Notes: generated from the letters alone by a model not told the origin. Numbered from the stretch's first letter, positions 46,690-56,649 are shown. The stretch is DNA of 64,000 bases from Tenacibaculum ovolyticum DSM 18103 (GCF_000430545.1 NZ_AUMF01000021.1:1-64000); one strand, 5' to 3'. Program-made: numbers and translations.

Positions 46690-46697
46690 CAAATATA
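46690..46697 (-). promoter_or_regulatory. Predicted -7 element of porV
   Basis: Minus-strand TATATTTG is a perfect TAnnTTTG box, about 27 nt before the porV ATG. At the right distance (20 nt) upstream lies TTA rather than TTG, so the -33 element is weak. Confidence 0.65.
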
Positions 46698-46941
46698 TGA
46701 TTTTCTTAAAAGTTTGCTAAAGTTTCTTTGACTTTTAATAATTAACTTAACGATATAGAGCAAGAATTATTATATTATATGGTTCTTAAATCTTAGAATT
46801 AATAAAGATGACTATAAAATTATAAGATTTAAGCTAGATATTTTAATCTTTTTCTTAAATTCGTAATACTAAACGTTAAACAATCTCGTTTATAATCTTA
46901 CAGAAGCAAGTTCTTTACGCTATAATTTGTTAATAAATTAG

Positions 46942-46971
46942 TTGTAAGGAATTAGAAATATTGTAAATTGC
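46942..46971 (+). promoter_or_regulatory. Possible gldJ promoter
   Basis: TTG (46942-46944), a 19-nt spacer and TAAATTGC (46964-46971) resemble the -33/-7 arrangement with a mismatch in the -7 box. The leader to the ATG at 46998 would be about 20 nt. Confidence 0.45.
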
Positions 46972-46997
46972 GGCACCCTTAAAATAGTTGAAAATAG

Positions 46998-48707
46998 ATG
47001 AAAAGTACATTTAAATTATTTAGTTTATTGGTAATCATTAGCTTGTTTGCTACTTCTTGTAAAAGTGGTAAACGTGGTGGTTCAGGTAAATCTTCCCTAA
47101 CTGGATGGAACTTTAATGACCCTAGTTATGGTGGTTATATTAAAGGTGAGGAGAGAAATAGTAAAGAAGCTCCTCCTGGAATGGTACATATTGAAGGTGG
47201 TAGTTTCACAATGGGACTGGTACAAGATGATGTAATGTTTGATTGGAATACTACTCCGAAAAAAATGCATGTACGTTCTTTTTACATGGATGAAACTGAA
47301 GTTACAAATGCAGAGTATGGATTATTCATGCAGTATACTAAAGATATATTTCCTCCAGAAGAACCTCAATTTAAAAATATTTACCAATCTGTTTTACCAG
47401 ATACTTTAGTTTGGAGAAAAGGATTAGGGAATACTAATTTGTTATCTGAAAGTTATTTGAGACACCCTTCATATGCTGAATATCCAGTAGTAGGTGTTAG
47501 TTGGTTACAGGCAAATAAGTATTGTAAATGGCGTACAAACGCTGTTAACCTAAAAATATTAATGGATAAAGGTGTTATTAAAAATATCTTTAAAGAAGAT
47601 TCTTTAAGTTTTAAAGGAAAGAATAATTTCGATACAGATACGTATTTAACGAACCCCTATGCACTATTTGATGGAGATTCTACTATTTATAAAAAAGGAA
47701 TCCCATTACCTAGGAAAAAAGGAGAACCAAAACCATCTAAAGATGCATTTTCAGGAAGACAAGTAACTTCATCAGATGGTATCTTAGCTCAGAAATTTAG
47801 ACTTCCTACTGAAGTTGAATGGGAATATGCAGCAAAAGCTATTTTTGAAAATCGTGAATATAATAATATTAGAGGTAGAAAGAAATATGCATGGACTGGT
47901 AAATACACAAGAGATAGAGATAAGAGAAGAAGAGGTGATCAGTTAGCCAATTTTAAACAAGGTAAAGGTGATTATAGTGGTATTGCTGGTTGGAGTAGTG
48001 ATGGATCTGATATTCCTAATGCAGCTAAGAGTTATCCTCCTAATGCTTTTGGTTTATATGATATGTCAGGGAATGTTGCTGAATGGGTAGAAGATGTTTA
48101 TCGTCCTATAATTGATTCAGAAGCTAATGACTTTAATTACTTTAGAGGAAACGTTTTTACAAAAAAATTAATAGATCAAAACGGAAAAGTTGTTATTGTA
48201 GGTGATGAATTAGGTGAAGTAGAATATGATACTTTAGAAAACGGTAGAATTGTACCAAAAGACTTACCTGGTAGCGTTAAGTACATTCCAATTACGAAGG
48301 AAGATACTTATATGAGAAGAAATTACAATTTAGCAAATAATTCTAGTTTAGGAGATGGAGATCAAGCATCATCAAAAGATTATGAATTAGATAAAGATCA
48401 ATTAGATCTTGCTTCAAGGATGTATAATTCACCTCAGAAACCTGAAAAAGAATTAGATTCATTAGGGAAGGCTATTAATAACTATAAGTACGACTCAAAA
48501 AGAAGAACTACACTAGTTAGTGATAAATCTAGAGTTTATAAAGGTGGTTCTTGGGCAGATAGAGAGTATTGGTTAGATCCAGCTCAGAGAAGGTATTTTC
48601 CAGAATATATGGCTACCAACTTTATTGGTTTTAGATGTGCAACAGATAAAATGGGGCCAATGATGTTAAATAAACGTAAAACAGCTACACCAAAATATAA
48701 GAATTAA
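46998..48707 (+). CDS. gldJ: Gliding motility / type IX secretion lipoprotein GldJ
   Basis: Outer-membrane-associated lipoprotein needed for gliding and for stability of the type IX secretion machinery. The 569-aa length fits GldJ. Lipobox FATSC gives lipidated cysteine 21. The rest is a formylglycine-generating-enzyme/sulfatase-modifying fold: PPGMVHIEGGSFTMG near residue 60, MDETEVTNAEY, FRLPTEVEWEYAA, LYDMSGNVAEWVEDVY and the C-terminal GGSW...FIGFRCA. Followed by a terminator and murF, an order seen in Flavobacteriaceae, and divergent from porV. Confidence 0.95.
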   Translation: MKSTFKLFSLLVIISLFATSCKSGKRGGSGKSSLTGWNFNDPSYGGYIKGEERNSKEAPPGMVHIEGGSFTMGLVQDDVMFDWNTTPKKMHVRSFYMDETEVTNAEYGLFMQYTKDIFPPEEPQFKNIYQSVLPDTLVWRKGLGNTNLLSESYLRHPSYAEYPVVGVSWLQANKYCKWRTNAVNLKILMDKGVIKNIFKEDSLSFKGKNNFDTDTYLTNPYALFDGDSTIYKKGIPLPRKKGEPKPSKDAFSGRQVTSSDGILAQKFRLPTEVEWEYAAKAIFENREYNNIRGRKKYAWTGKYTRDRDKRRRGDQLANFKQGKGDYSGIAGWSSDGSDIPNAAKSYPPNAFGLYDMSGNVAEWVEDVYRPIIDSEANDFNYFRGNVFTKKLIDQNGKVVIVGDELGEVEYDTLENGRIVPKDLPGSVKYIPITKEDTYMRRNYNLANNSSLGDGDQASSKDYELDKDQLDLASRMYNSPQKPEKELDSLGKAINNYKYDSKRRTTLVSDKSRVYKGGSWADREYWLDPAQRRYFPEYMATNFIGFRCATDKMGPMMLNKRKTATPKYKN

Positions 48708-48732
48708 TAAAAGAATAAAATTTATATTTATA

Positions 48733-48764
48733 AACCTCATTGATTTTCAATGAGGTTTTTTATT
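48733..48764 (+). terminator. Terminator of gldJ
   Basis: AACCTCATTGA and TCAATGAGGTT (11-bp stem) with a short T loop, followed by TTTTTATTTTT. It ends only about 9 nt before the murF ATG. Confidence 0.9.
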
Positions 48765-48772
48765 TTTACCAT

Positions 48773-50026
48773 ATGAAGATAGCTGATTTACATAAATTAT
48801 ATATTCAACATGGTTTAGTTGATACTGATACAAGGAGGGTAAGAAAAAACACTATTTTTTTTGCATTAAAGGGTGATAATTTCAATGGGAATAAATTTGC
48901 TAATGAAGCTTTAATTAAGGGAGCTAAATTTGCAATTGTAGATGAAGTAGCATTTAAAACATCAGAGAATATTATTTTGGTTGATAATGCACTAAAAACA
49001 CTTCAAAAATTAGCCAGTTTTCACCGTGATTTTCTTGCGATACCGATTATTTCTTTAACCGGTAGTAATGGTAAAACAACAACGAAGGAACTTATAAATA
49101 GCGTATTATTATCAAAATATAATACTACAGCAACAATAGGTAATTTAAATAACCATATTGGTGTACCGTTAACTTTGTTATCTATGAATTCAGATACTGA
49201 AATAGGTATCATTGAAATGGGAGCAAACCATGCTAAAGAAATTGCTTTCTTATCAGATATAGTAAAACCTAATTTTGGATACATTACTAACTTTGGGAGT
49301 GCGCATTTAGAAGGGTTTGGTTCATTAGAAGGTGTAATTAATGCAAAATCTGAATTATATACTTTTTTAATAAACAATAAAAAACAAGTTTTTGTAAATC
49401 CTAATGACCCAATTCAATTAGAGAAAACAAAAAAAGCAGATATAGTCCTATTTGATGAATCTATTCTTTTTATTGAAGTCAATCCGTTTGTTAAAGTGTC
49501 TTTTAAATCTGTTGAAATTCAAAGTAACCTAATTGGTTCATATAATTTTTCAAATATATCAGCAGCCATTACTATTGGTAATCATTTTAATATATCTAAA
49601 GAGAAAATAAAAGTAGCTATAGAGAGTTATATTCCTTCAAACAATCGTTCAGAAATTATAAAAACAAAAACAAATACGATTATATTGGATGCATATAATG
49701 CGAATCCAACAAGTATGAAAGCAGCACTAGATAGCTTTAAAATGTATAAAGCAGTTCATAAAACAGTTATTCTTGGTGACATGTTTGAGTTAGGTGATTT
49801 TAGTTCTGAAGAGCATCAGAAAACGGTAGATTTGGTTTCAAAACTTAAGTTTGATACCATGATTTTTGTAGGAGAAAATTTTAATAAAACAACAACGGAG
49901 CATAAAAAGTTCAAAACATTTTTAGAACTTGAAAAATATATTTTAAATGAACCTTTAAAAGAAAGTACTATTTTTATTAAAGGATCAAGAAGCATGGCTT
50001 TAGAAAGAGTTGTAGAATTGTGTTAA
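48773..50026 (+). CDS. murF: UDP-N-acetylmuramoyl-tripeptide--D-alanyl-D-alanine ligase
   Basis: Adds D-Ala-D-Ala to the muramyl tripeptide, the last cytoplasmic step of peptidoglycan precursor assembly. From ATG 48773 it is 417 aa. Motifs: DTRRVRKNTIFFALKG, P-loop SLTGSNGKTTTKEL near residue 93, IGNLNNHIGVPLTLL, IEMGANHAKEI, TNFGSAHLEGFGS and ILDAYNANPTSM. An upstream in-frame TTG at 48740 lies within the gldJ terminator and is rejected. Its stop overlaps the stop of the convergent kinase gene by 4 nt. Confidence 0.95.
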   Translation: MKIADLHKLYIQHGLVDTDTRRVRKNTIFFALKGDNFNGNKFANEALIKGAKFAIVDEVAFKTSENIILVDNALKTLQKLASFHRDFLAIPIISLTGSNGKTTTKELINSVLLSKYNTTATIGNLNNHIGVPLTLLSMNSDTEIGIIEMGANHAKEIAFLSDIVKPNFGYITNFGSAHLEGFGSLEGVINAKSELYTFLINNKKQVFVNPNDPIQLEKTKKADIVLFDESILFIEVNPFVKVSFKSVEIQSNLIGSYNFSNISAAITIGNHFNISKEKIKVAIESYIPSNNRSEIIKTKTNTIILDAYNANPTSMKAALDSFKMYKAVHKTVILGDMFELGDFSSEEHQKTVDLVSKLKFDTMIFVGENFNKTTTEHKKFKTFLELEKYILNEPLKESTIFIKGSRSMALERVVELC

Positions 50027-50874
50027 TAATTCTTATTTTGATGAAATCTTATTAGGTTGTCAATTGGGCGTTGGATTACGTCTGTAATAACCAAATTATT
50101 TTTTAAAGCTACTTTTTTTAATACATCTTTAAAATAATATGCAATTGAACCGACAAAATAGATAGAGGTTTCTATTCCTTTGTTGTAAGGTAGTACTTGA
50201 TATTTAAAATATTTATTGAAGCCTTTTTTTATTAATTTATTAATATATTTTTCATTTTTATATTCAAACATAAACTTTGCAAATGAAGCTAAATACATAT
50301 TAGGATTTGCTTTCAAGTATAAATTTGTTTTAACGAAATCAACATTAAGATCAAATTTTTTTTCAAATGATTTAGCAATGCTTTTAGGCATTTTTTTATA
50401 ATAAAAGTCTCTAAGTAGTAGTTTTCCAAAATAGTTACCACTAGCTTCATCCATAATTGTATAACCTAATGATTGAGCTAGGTTATTAGGTTTATAACCA
50501 TCATAATAGCAACTATTAGAACCTGTTCCTAAAATACAAACAATTCCAGGTTTTTTAGGGGTACATGCATAAACAGCAGCAAGCATATCTTCAAAAACAT
50601 TTATTTCAGCATTTATAAAACTTAATTGTAACACTTTAGATAAGGTAGTAACTGCTTTTTGAGTCCCACAACCAGCACCATAAAAGTAAATTTTCTTTAT
50701 GTTTTGCTTTACTCTTGATAATTTAGAAATATTGTCAATTATCTTTTGTAATTCACTTTCTTTAAGAATAGAAGGGTTCAAACCTAATGAGTTAATTCTG
50801 AAAAGTTCTTCTTTATCTTTGCCAAGAAGAATCCAATCTGCTTTTGTAGAGCCACCATCTGCTATTAAAATCAT
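50023..50874 (-). CDS. BadF/BadG-type ATPase family, N-acetylglucosamine-kinase-like protein
   Basis: ASKHA-fold sugar-kinase-like protein of 283 aa. ATP-binding phosphate-1 loop ADGGSTKADWIL at the N-terminus, YGAGCG near residue 67, phosphate-2 region CILGTGSNSC near 133 and DEASGNYFGK. Related proteins phosphorylate N-acetylglucosamine; in this genome it would complement AnmK in recycling cell-wall sugars. The stop overlaps the murF stop on the other strand; the start is 15 nt behind the stop of the dehydratase gene, so the two are probably co-transcribed. Confidence 0.83.
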   Translation of the reverse strand: MILIADGGSTKADWILLGKDKEELFRINSLGLNPSILKESELQKIIDNISKLSRVKQNIKKIYFYGAGCGTQKAVTTLSKVLQLSFINAEINVFEDMLAAVYACTPKKPGIVCILGTGSNSCYYDGYKPNNLAQSLGYTIMDEASGNYFGKLLLRDFYYKKMPKSIAKSFEKKFDLNVDFVKTNLYLKANPNMYLASFAKFMFEYKNEKYINKLIKKGFNKYFKYQVLPYNKGIETSIYFVGSIAYYFKDVLKKVALKNNLVITDVIQRPIDNLIRFHQNKNY

Positions 50875-50889
50875 TAAATATTATGTGTA

Positions 50890-52785
50890 TTAAAGATTAT
50901 CTAACTGCTCATAGATTGAGTTTTTCGACTTGTACTCAGGAACAATTAACTTAAGGAGCTGTACTATTTTTTCATTATCATGATCTTTGTTTGAATCACA
51001 TAATTTTTTAATTTTATGACTAATAGCATGAGCATTTATTTGCTGGTTTTTAGCAATCATTATTTTTTCATGATATGTTGGTGCTGTATCTTCTCCATTA
51101 GCTAAAAGCTCTTCATATAATTTTTCACCAGGACGTAAACCAGTTATTTTAATATCAATATCATCAGGGAAAGTTAAACCAGATAAATAAATCATTCTCT
51201 TAGCAATTTCATATATTTTTACAGATTTTCCCATATCAAAAATATATATTTCTCCACCATTACCCATGGTTCCAGCTTCAAGTACCAGACTACATGCTTC
51301 CGGAATTGTCATAAAATAACGAGTAATTTCTTTATGGGTAACCGTTAAAGGACCACCGTTTTCAATTTGACGTTTAAAAAGAGGAATAACAGAGCCATTA
51401 GATCCTAAAACATTACCAAAACGAGTTATCGTAAACTTAGTATTATGATTATTAGAACTACTTAGGCAACTAATGTACATTTCTGCAACTCTTTTAGTCG
51501 CTCCCATAACATTGGTAGGGTTAACAGCTTTATCTGTTGAAACCATAACAAAACGTTCAACATTATTTTTTATAGATAAGTCAGCAATGTTTTTAGTACC
51601 AGCAATATTTATTTTAATAGCTTCGTAAGGACTAGTTTCCATTAAAGGGACATGTTTATATGCAGCAGCATGAAAAACCTTTTGAGGTTTATAGTCTTTA
51701 AATATTAAAGACATCCTTACAGTATCTCTAACATCAGCTACTATAAAAGTGATGTTTTTTCTTCCTTTTTGAAGTAGTTCTTGTTGTAAATCATATAAAG
51801 GAGATTCAGCTTGATCTATTAATACCAGATGTTTATGCTGATATAAACTAAGTTGTCTTGATATTTCAGACCCAATCGATCCAGCAGCTCCAGTTACTAA
51901 AATAACCTTATTGTTAACATCTCTTTTAACTATAGGGTTGTCAATTAAAATTGGTTTTCTATCAAGTAAATCCTCAATTTTAATACTTTTAATTTGATTT
52001 GCTTCTAAATCACCATCAATCCACTTAGAGAGAGGAGGTACAATTTTAACCTTTACACCCAACTGTAATAACTTGTCCGTTAAGTAAAGAAGTTTGTCAG
52101 GCTTTATTTTTTGAATGGAAATAATGATCTCATTAATGTGCTTATTTGTGATAAAATTTTGGTCTATTTTGTGGCCATTATAAATTTTAACTCGATCAAT
52201 TTTTTTGCCAATTTTCTTTTCATCATCATCAACAAAACCAATTACTTCGTATTTGTTCTTCGTATCCCTATTTAGTGCACCGTAGGTAATTAGTCCAGAA
52301 TTACCTGCGCCGTATATGAGTACATTAGTTATAGTGCTTAATTCTGTAGACATGATCTCAAAAAAAGCCTTAAAAACATATCTACTAATAACTAAAACTA
52401 GAATTGATATTAAATAATGTATTATTACAATTGATTTAGGAATAGTAAAACTTGGAACTATTTTAAAAGTAGTGTTAATTAAAACAATACTAATTGTAAT
52501 CATTGAAAGCAAAGTAACACCAACAAAAACATTAAAGGCATCACGAGTTCCTGTGTGTCTAATGATACCGCGGTAAGAGCCAACAGAAAGAAAGCTGATA
52601 AGAGCAATAAAAGCAATAAAAGGAATTTGATAATACAAGTTTTCAATATCAAAATTTAAGCTAGCATTAAATCGAACAGTATATGCCAAAATAAATGAGA
52701 TACATATCAAAATGATATCTATAGTTAAAACTACCCATCTTGATGCATACTTTTCAAAAGCTTTTAAAACTAGTTTCTTTTGCAT
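50890..52785 (-). CDS. Membrane UDP-GlcNAc 4,6-dehydratase, PglF/WbpM/CapD type
   Basis: 631-aa membrane-anchored nucleotide-sugar dehydratase. Four TM helices lie within residues 1-140; a CoA-binding-like Rossmann domain follows with LIYGAGNSG near 157; the catalytic SDR domain starts with TGAAGSIG at 298-305 and has STDKAVNP plus the Met-x3-Lys pair in NVMGATKRVAEM. It should make UDP-4-keto-6-deoxy-GlcNAc with retention at C5, the substrate of a PglE-type aminotransferase such as the one at 35538. It is thus probably the missing first step for the polysaccharide initiating sugar, although encoded about 15 kb away. Confidence 0.92.
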   Translation of the reverse strand: MQKKLVLKAFEKYASRWVVLTIDIILICISFILAYTVRFNASLNFDIENLYYQIPFIAFIALISFLSVGSYRGIIRHTGTRDAFNVFVGVTLLSMITISIVLINTTFKIVPSFTIPKSIVIIHYLISILVLVISRYVFKAFFEIMSTELSTITNVLIYGAGNSGLITYGALNRDTKNKYEVIGFVDDDEKKIGKKIDRVKIYNGHKIDQNFITNKHINEIIISIQKIKPDKLLYLTDKLLQLGVKVKIVPPLSKWIDGDLEANQIKSIKIEDLLDRKPILIDNPIVKRDVNNKVILVTGAAGSIGSEISRQLSLYQHKHLVLIDQAESPLYDLQQELLQKGRKNITFIVADVRDTVRMSLIFKDYKPQKVFHAAAYKHVPLMETSPYEAIKINIAGTKNIADLSIKNNVERFVMVSTDKAVNPTNVMGATKRVAEMYISCLSSSNNHNTKFTITRFGNVLGSNGSVIPLFKRQIENGGPLTVTHKEITRYFMTIPEACSLVLEAGTMGNGGEIYIFDMGKSVKIYEIAKRMIYLSGLTFPDDIDIKITGLRPGEKLYEELLANGEDTAPTYHEKIMIAKNQQINAHAISHKIKKLCDSNKDHDNEKIVQLLKLIVPEYKSKNSIYEQLDNL

Positions 52786-52822
52786 TCTTTTCTGTTAAAA
52801 TTAAAAATAATAATGAATAAAA

Positions 52823-53338
52823 TTAAATTTTCTTCATTTGCTGTTTCATCATTTGCATTTGTTCTTTTAGCATTCCGTGTTTGTCTAACTTTTTTGCTTC
52901 GGCCATTAAGTTTGTTGCTTCACGTTTTCTACGTTTTGTCATAGCTATTCCAGCTAATTGTAGTTTAGCCATAGCTAAATCATGGTCCATTGCTAAACCA
53001 AGTTTAACAGATTTGCGTAAGAATTTTTCTGCTTGAGTTATATTGGTTTGGCTTAGCATAATTCCGTGTAAGTAATTATAATAGCCTTCTTGTTTTTGAA
53101 TTAAAGCAGTCGATGGATTTTTTATATAGTCTAGCCATTTTTTAGCACCTTCAAAATTTTGTTTGCGTAATTGCATAAATGCAAGTAAAATGAATTCATT
53201 TTTGAAGTAAAAAAATACGAAAAGACCAGCAAGTAAAAGAATAGAAATTCCATTCATAATATGAATTTGAGTAAATTCATAAACAGCCCAAAAGGCTATG
53301 ATTGCAGCTATAATTAACTTTATATTTTTATTGAACAT
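52823..53338 (-). CDS. Small membrane protein with TPR-like C-terminus
   Basis: 171 aa from ATG 53338 (an upstream in-frame alternative at 53371 overlaps the -7 promoter box). Two hydrophobic helices lie in residues 5-45, followed by a soluble helical region (about 50-155) whose pattern (YYNYLHGIMLSQ..AEKFLRKSVKLGL..AMAKLQLAGIA) resembles two tetratricopeptide repeats, and a Met/Gln/Lys-rich tail. No specific function is recognised. Located between ccsBA and the dehydratase, same strand. Confidence 0.7.
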   Translation of the reverse strand: MFNKNIKLIIAAIIAFWAVYEFTQIHIMNGISILLLAGLFVFFYFKNEFILLAFMQLRKQNFEGAKKWLDYIKNPSTALIQKQEGYYNYLHGIMLSQTNITQAEKFLRKSVKLGLAMDHDLAMAKLQLAGIAMTKRRKREATNLMAEAKKLDKHGMLKEQMQMMKQQMKKI

Positions 53339-53360
53339 GTTTTTCTTTTTAATCAATGCA

Positions 53361-53368
53361 CAAAAGTA
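53361..53368 (-). promoter_or_regulatory. Predicted -7 element of the TPR-like membrane protein gene
   Basis: Minus-strand TACTTTTG is a perfect TAnnTTTG match about 22 nt before the ATG at 53338. No convincing TTG at the -33 distance. Confidence 0.6.
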
Positions 53369-53395
53369 CATCTTTCTGTTAAAATATTAATATGT

Positions 53396-56300
53396 TTATT
53401 TTTTATAGAACTTTTTATATTTAAACCAAGCAAATAAACCTAAAATAAAAACAAAAGCAATTGAGTAATAAACTGAAGTAGGAGTAATTACTTTGTCTCC
53501 ACTAGCGTATGAATGTAACCCAGATAAATAAAAGTTTACCCCCATAAAAGTCATCATTATAGATGCGTATGCAATAATAGACCAAAGGTTAAAAGTATAA
53601 CGACCTCTTAGCCCCGGAATTAAACGCATATGTAAAACAAATGCATACACCATTATAGATATTAAAGCCCAAGTTTCTTTCGGATCCCATCCCCAATAAC
53701 GTCCCCAACTTTCGTTAGCCCACATACCTCCTAAAAAGGTACCTATGGTTAACATTACCAATCCAACAGTTATAGACATTTCGTTAATAATTGTTAGTTC
53801 TTTTATATGAAGATCCATTTTCTTCTTGTTCTTTGAATTTGTAAAAATCATTAAGAATAAAGTGAAAATACCTAAAATCATTCCTAGAGAAAACGGCCCA
53901 TAACTTCCCACAATAATAGAAACATGAACTTTTAACCACCAAGAATTTAATACAGGTTGAAGATTTGCTATTTCTGGATCTAACCAATTCAGACTTGCAA
54001 AAAACATGGTAATAGCTGTAATAAAAGTAGCAGCTGCTATTGTTAATGTTGATTTTCGACCAAGTAATAAGCCAAATAACATGGTCGCCCAAGCAACAAA
54101 TACAATTGCTTCATAAGCATTACTCCAAGGAGCACTTCCGCTAATGTACCATCTAGAAAGTAATCCTAAAGTATGTAGAATAAAGAAAGCTATAATAAAA
54201 ACAATTAAAGCTTTTACTATATAATTAATCCATTTTTTAGATGAAAGAATCTGAGTAATTAAAAAGATAATCAAAAGGATACTCGATAATCCATAATACT
54301 TAATTAATCGATTAAAAACATTAAATTTATTATATGCAATCTCTAACTCAACCTTATCTTCAGAAGGATACACTTCTTTTCCGAATTTCTTTTGAAATTT
54401 TTTAATTCCGTCTAAGACCTTATTCGTTTCAGTATAATCTCCTGATTTTTTTGAACTTTGTAAAAGTTGCATATAAACAGGTAGTGATTGGCGAACAAAT
54501 ACAGAGTCTGTTCCTTTAAAACCAGCATTTAATGTTTCTGGCTGTGATACCCATTTGTTATTTTCATCATTAGGTATCGGATATATTCTTAACATACCTC
54601 CACCTAAAGTTTGTGATAATAACCAAACCCTTTGTTCAATTTTAATAATATCGGTATCAAATTTACTTTTAATCTTCTTTTTTTGAGCTTCAACCACTCG
54701 TTTACCTATTATAGAAGTTCCTTTATCGTCATAGAAGTCAATGAATTTGGCATATTTAGTATCTTTAGATACACCAAGAAGTTCTCTTATTTGTGGGTTT
54801 CCTTTTTCTAAATAAATAAAAGGAACATTTAACCAAAGCATTGGCATCTCCGTTATAGATAGTAAAACCTGAGTAGGATTCAGACCTTTAAAATTATTGG
54901 TGTGTGCAACTTTTCTAAGTAATTCAGAAGCTAAAGTGTGCGTAGGTTTCATTCTCCCTCCAACATCTTGTATTACTAAAGAACTAAATTTAGTAGCGTG
55001 CTCTATGCTTGCTTTGTTGGCTGTTAAAATAGAATCTATTTGTGATTCTGAAAATTGTTTTGGTTTGTGAGCTTCATGCTCTTGACCAATTGTATTTAAA
55101 GAGAGCAATAATATGATTACTGACAAACTTGCTTTTTTTGCTTTTACCTTATTTAATGCCTTTTTTAAATCATCAAAACGAGTGTTTTTAATAAATAAAA
55201 TACATATTAAACCAAAGAATAATAAGAAATATCCAATGTAAGTAATCCAAGTACCTATAAAATCATGATTTACAGAAAGGTGAGTTTGTTCATGATCACC
55301 ATCAATTTTATAACTAGATTGAAATAATTTGTACCCCTTATAATCTAAAATGTTGTTCATGAAAATTCTAAAATCAAAAGTTTCTTTTTCCTCTATAACA
55401 GTAATTTCACTAGCATAAGCTGCTGCACTTTCTGAGCCAGGGTATTTTTCTAGTTGAAAATCATTTAGTTTTACATTAAAAGGTGTTTGTAGTTTTTTAG
55501 CACCATACCAAGCTCTAAAATTTAAGTCACCGATATTAAACTCTTCTATATTATCAACATTAAACTTCCCCCCGTAAAAGTTAACTCTTTTTGTTTCTCC
55601 ATTAGCGGTAATATCAAAAATAACAGTGTCGTATTTTTTATCATCTTTTTTTCCCGAAAGTGTTTTCATTATCCCTTTTTCAGGAGATTTAGGTATAACA
55701 AACTGTAACCCTTTTATAGTATGAAGTGTTAAAAGCTGAAAGTGTTGTGCACTATCTTTAACAATCTGACCTCTTTTTTGATCAGCCATTCGAAGCCAGT
55801 CACCATTATCTTTAGAAATCATCTTCAAATTACCATCTTCATAAAAAAAATTAACAGAAGCGTTGTTATCACTTACGTCAAAACTAACAAGTATGTTATG
55901 AATATTTTGAGTTGTACCTCTTTTTATATAGTGCTCATGCCTACTTCCGCTTGAACTCTCCACCAAGAACAAATGTTCAATTCCATTTTCATCCAGAACT
56001 AATTTTTCTTCAGACCAAGGAATGTATTCAACTAATTTGAAAGTAATGTTATGTTGTGTTTCATTTTTATTGGGTTGAAATGTTTCAGTAAACTTAGCTG
56101 AATTGCTACCCCATGCAGAAAGTAATAATTCGTTATTTGTTTCTTTTTGAAACTTATTATTGTCTACTATAACATTCAAGTAATTAGTGTCTGAAAAAAA
56201 AGTATTGGTAGTTTCTCCTTCGTCAATAATCATGATTCCTTCATGACTGATGTAACGAGTAACACCTGCACCAATTAAAATTAATAGAAAAGAAGCATGA

Positions 56301-56542
56301 AATAGTAAAACACCCCATTTTTCTTTTCTGAATAAACGGTATCTGAAAATATTCCCGAAAAAATTGACAACAAAAAATAGCATTATCAATTCAAACCACC
56401 AAGTATTATAAACTAAAGCTTTTGAGGTTTGTGTTCCGAAATCGTTTTCTATAAAAGTTGCGACTCCCATAGCTACGGCGAATAAGAAAAATAAAACGGC
56501 CGTTAAGCGGGTAGAGTAAAGAATATCTAAGATTTTTTTCAT
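53396..56542 (-). CDS. ccsBA: Fused cytochrome c maturation protein CcsBA
   Basis: System II heme exporter and cytochrome c synthetase in one 1048-aa chain. The N-terminal ResB/CcsB-like part has three TM helices in the first 100 residues, a large periplasmic domain and another TM near 430-455. The C-terminal CcsA part has about eight TM helices with the heme-handling WWD region (WGRYWGWDPKETWALI, about residue 960) and flanking histidines. Such fusions are usual in Bacteroidota. A signal-like segment near residues 470-490 precedes the second periplasmic section. Confidence 0.93.
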   Translation of the reverse strand: MKKILDILYSTRLTAVLFFLFAVAMGVATFIENDFGTQTSKALVYNTWWFELIMLFFVVNFFGNIFRYRLFRKEKWGVLLFHASFLLILIGAGVTRYISHEGIMIIDEGETTNTFFSDTNYLNVIVDNNKFQKETNNELLLSAWGSNSAKFTETFQPNKNETQHNITFKLVEYIPWSEEKLVLDENGIEHLFLVESSSGSRHEHYIKRGTTQNIHNILVSFDVSDNNASVNFFYEDGNLKMISKDNGDWLRMADQKRGQIVKDSAQHFQLLTLHTIKGLQFVIPKSPEKGIMKTLSGKKDDKKYDTVIFDITANGETKRVNFYGGKFNVDNIEEFNIGDLNFRAWYGAKKLQTPFNVKLNDFQLEKYPGSESAAAYASEITVIEEKETFDFRIFMNNILDYKGYKLFQSSYKIDGDHEQTHLSVNHDFIGTWITYIGYFLLFFGLICILFIKNTRFDDLKKALNKVKAKKASLSVIILLLSLNTIGQEHEAHKPKQFSESQIDSILTANKASIEHATKFSSLVIQDVGGRMKPTHTLASELLRKVAHTNNFKGLNPTQVLLSITEMPMLWLNVPFIYLEKGNPQIRELLGVSKDTKYAKFIDFYDDKGTSIIGKRVVEAQKKKIKSKFDTDIIKIEQRVWLLSQTLGGGMLRIYPIPNDENNKWVSQPETLNAGFKGTDSVFVRQSLPVYMQLLQSSKKSGDYTETNKVLDGIKKFQKKFGKEVYPSEDKVELEIAYNKFNVFNRLIKYYGLSSILLIIFLITQILSSKKWINYIVKALIVFIIAFFILHTLGLLSRWYISGSAPWSNAYEAIVFVAWATMLFGLLLGRKSTLTIAAATFITAITMFFASLNWLDPEIANLQPVLNSWWLKVHVSIIVGSYGPFSLGMILGIFTLFLMIFTNSKNKKKMDLHIKELTIINEMSITVGLVMLTIGTFLGGMWANESWGRYWGWDPKETWALISIMVYAFVLHMRLIPGLRGRYTFNLWSIIAYASIMMTFMGVNFYLSGLHSYASGDKVITPTSVYYSIAFVFILGLFAWFKYKKFYKK

Positions 56543-56570
56543 CTGTAAATCTGCTAAGTATAAAACTTGG

Positions 56571-56578
56571 CAAATTTA
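56571..56578 (-). promoter_or_regulatory. Predicted -7 element of ccsBA
   Basis: Minus-strand TAAATTTG matches TAnnTTTG, about 29 nt before the ATG at 56542. The -33 region has no clear TTG. Confidence 0.6.
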
Positions 56579-56649
56579 CGTATTAATGCGCTAATAATTT
56601 TATGATTTCTATCATTTTTAAAAGAAAGGAATCGTTAAAATTAAAAGTG

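Larger units (their letters stand above)
46670..46997. other. Divergent porV-gldJ intergenic region, no gene
   Basis: 328 nt of AT-rich sequence with a promoter candidate for each flanking gene (46690-46697 minus and 46942-46971 plus). I see no open reading frame, so no remnant of porU is left here. Confidence 0.7.

Noticed and set aside
53784..54092. 102-codon minus-strand frame within ccsBA
   Set aside because: Out-of-frame shadow of the CcsA membrane domain, with Ser/Tyr/Lys-rich composition and no independent signal.
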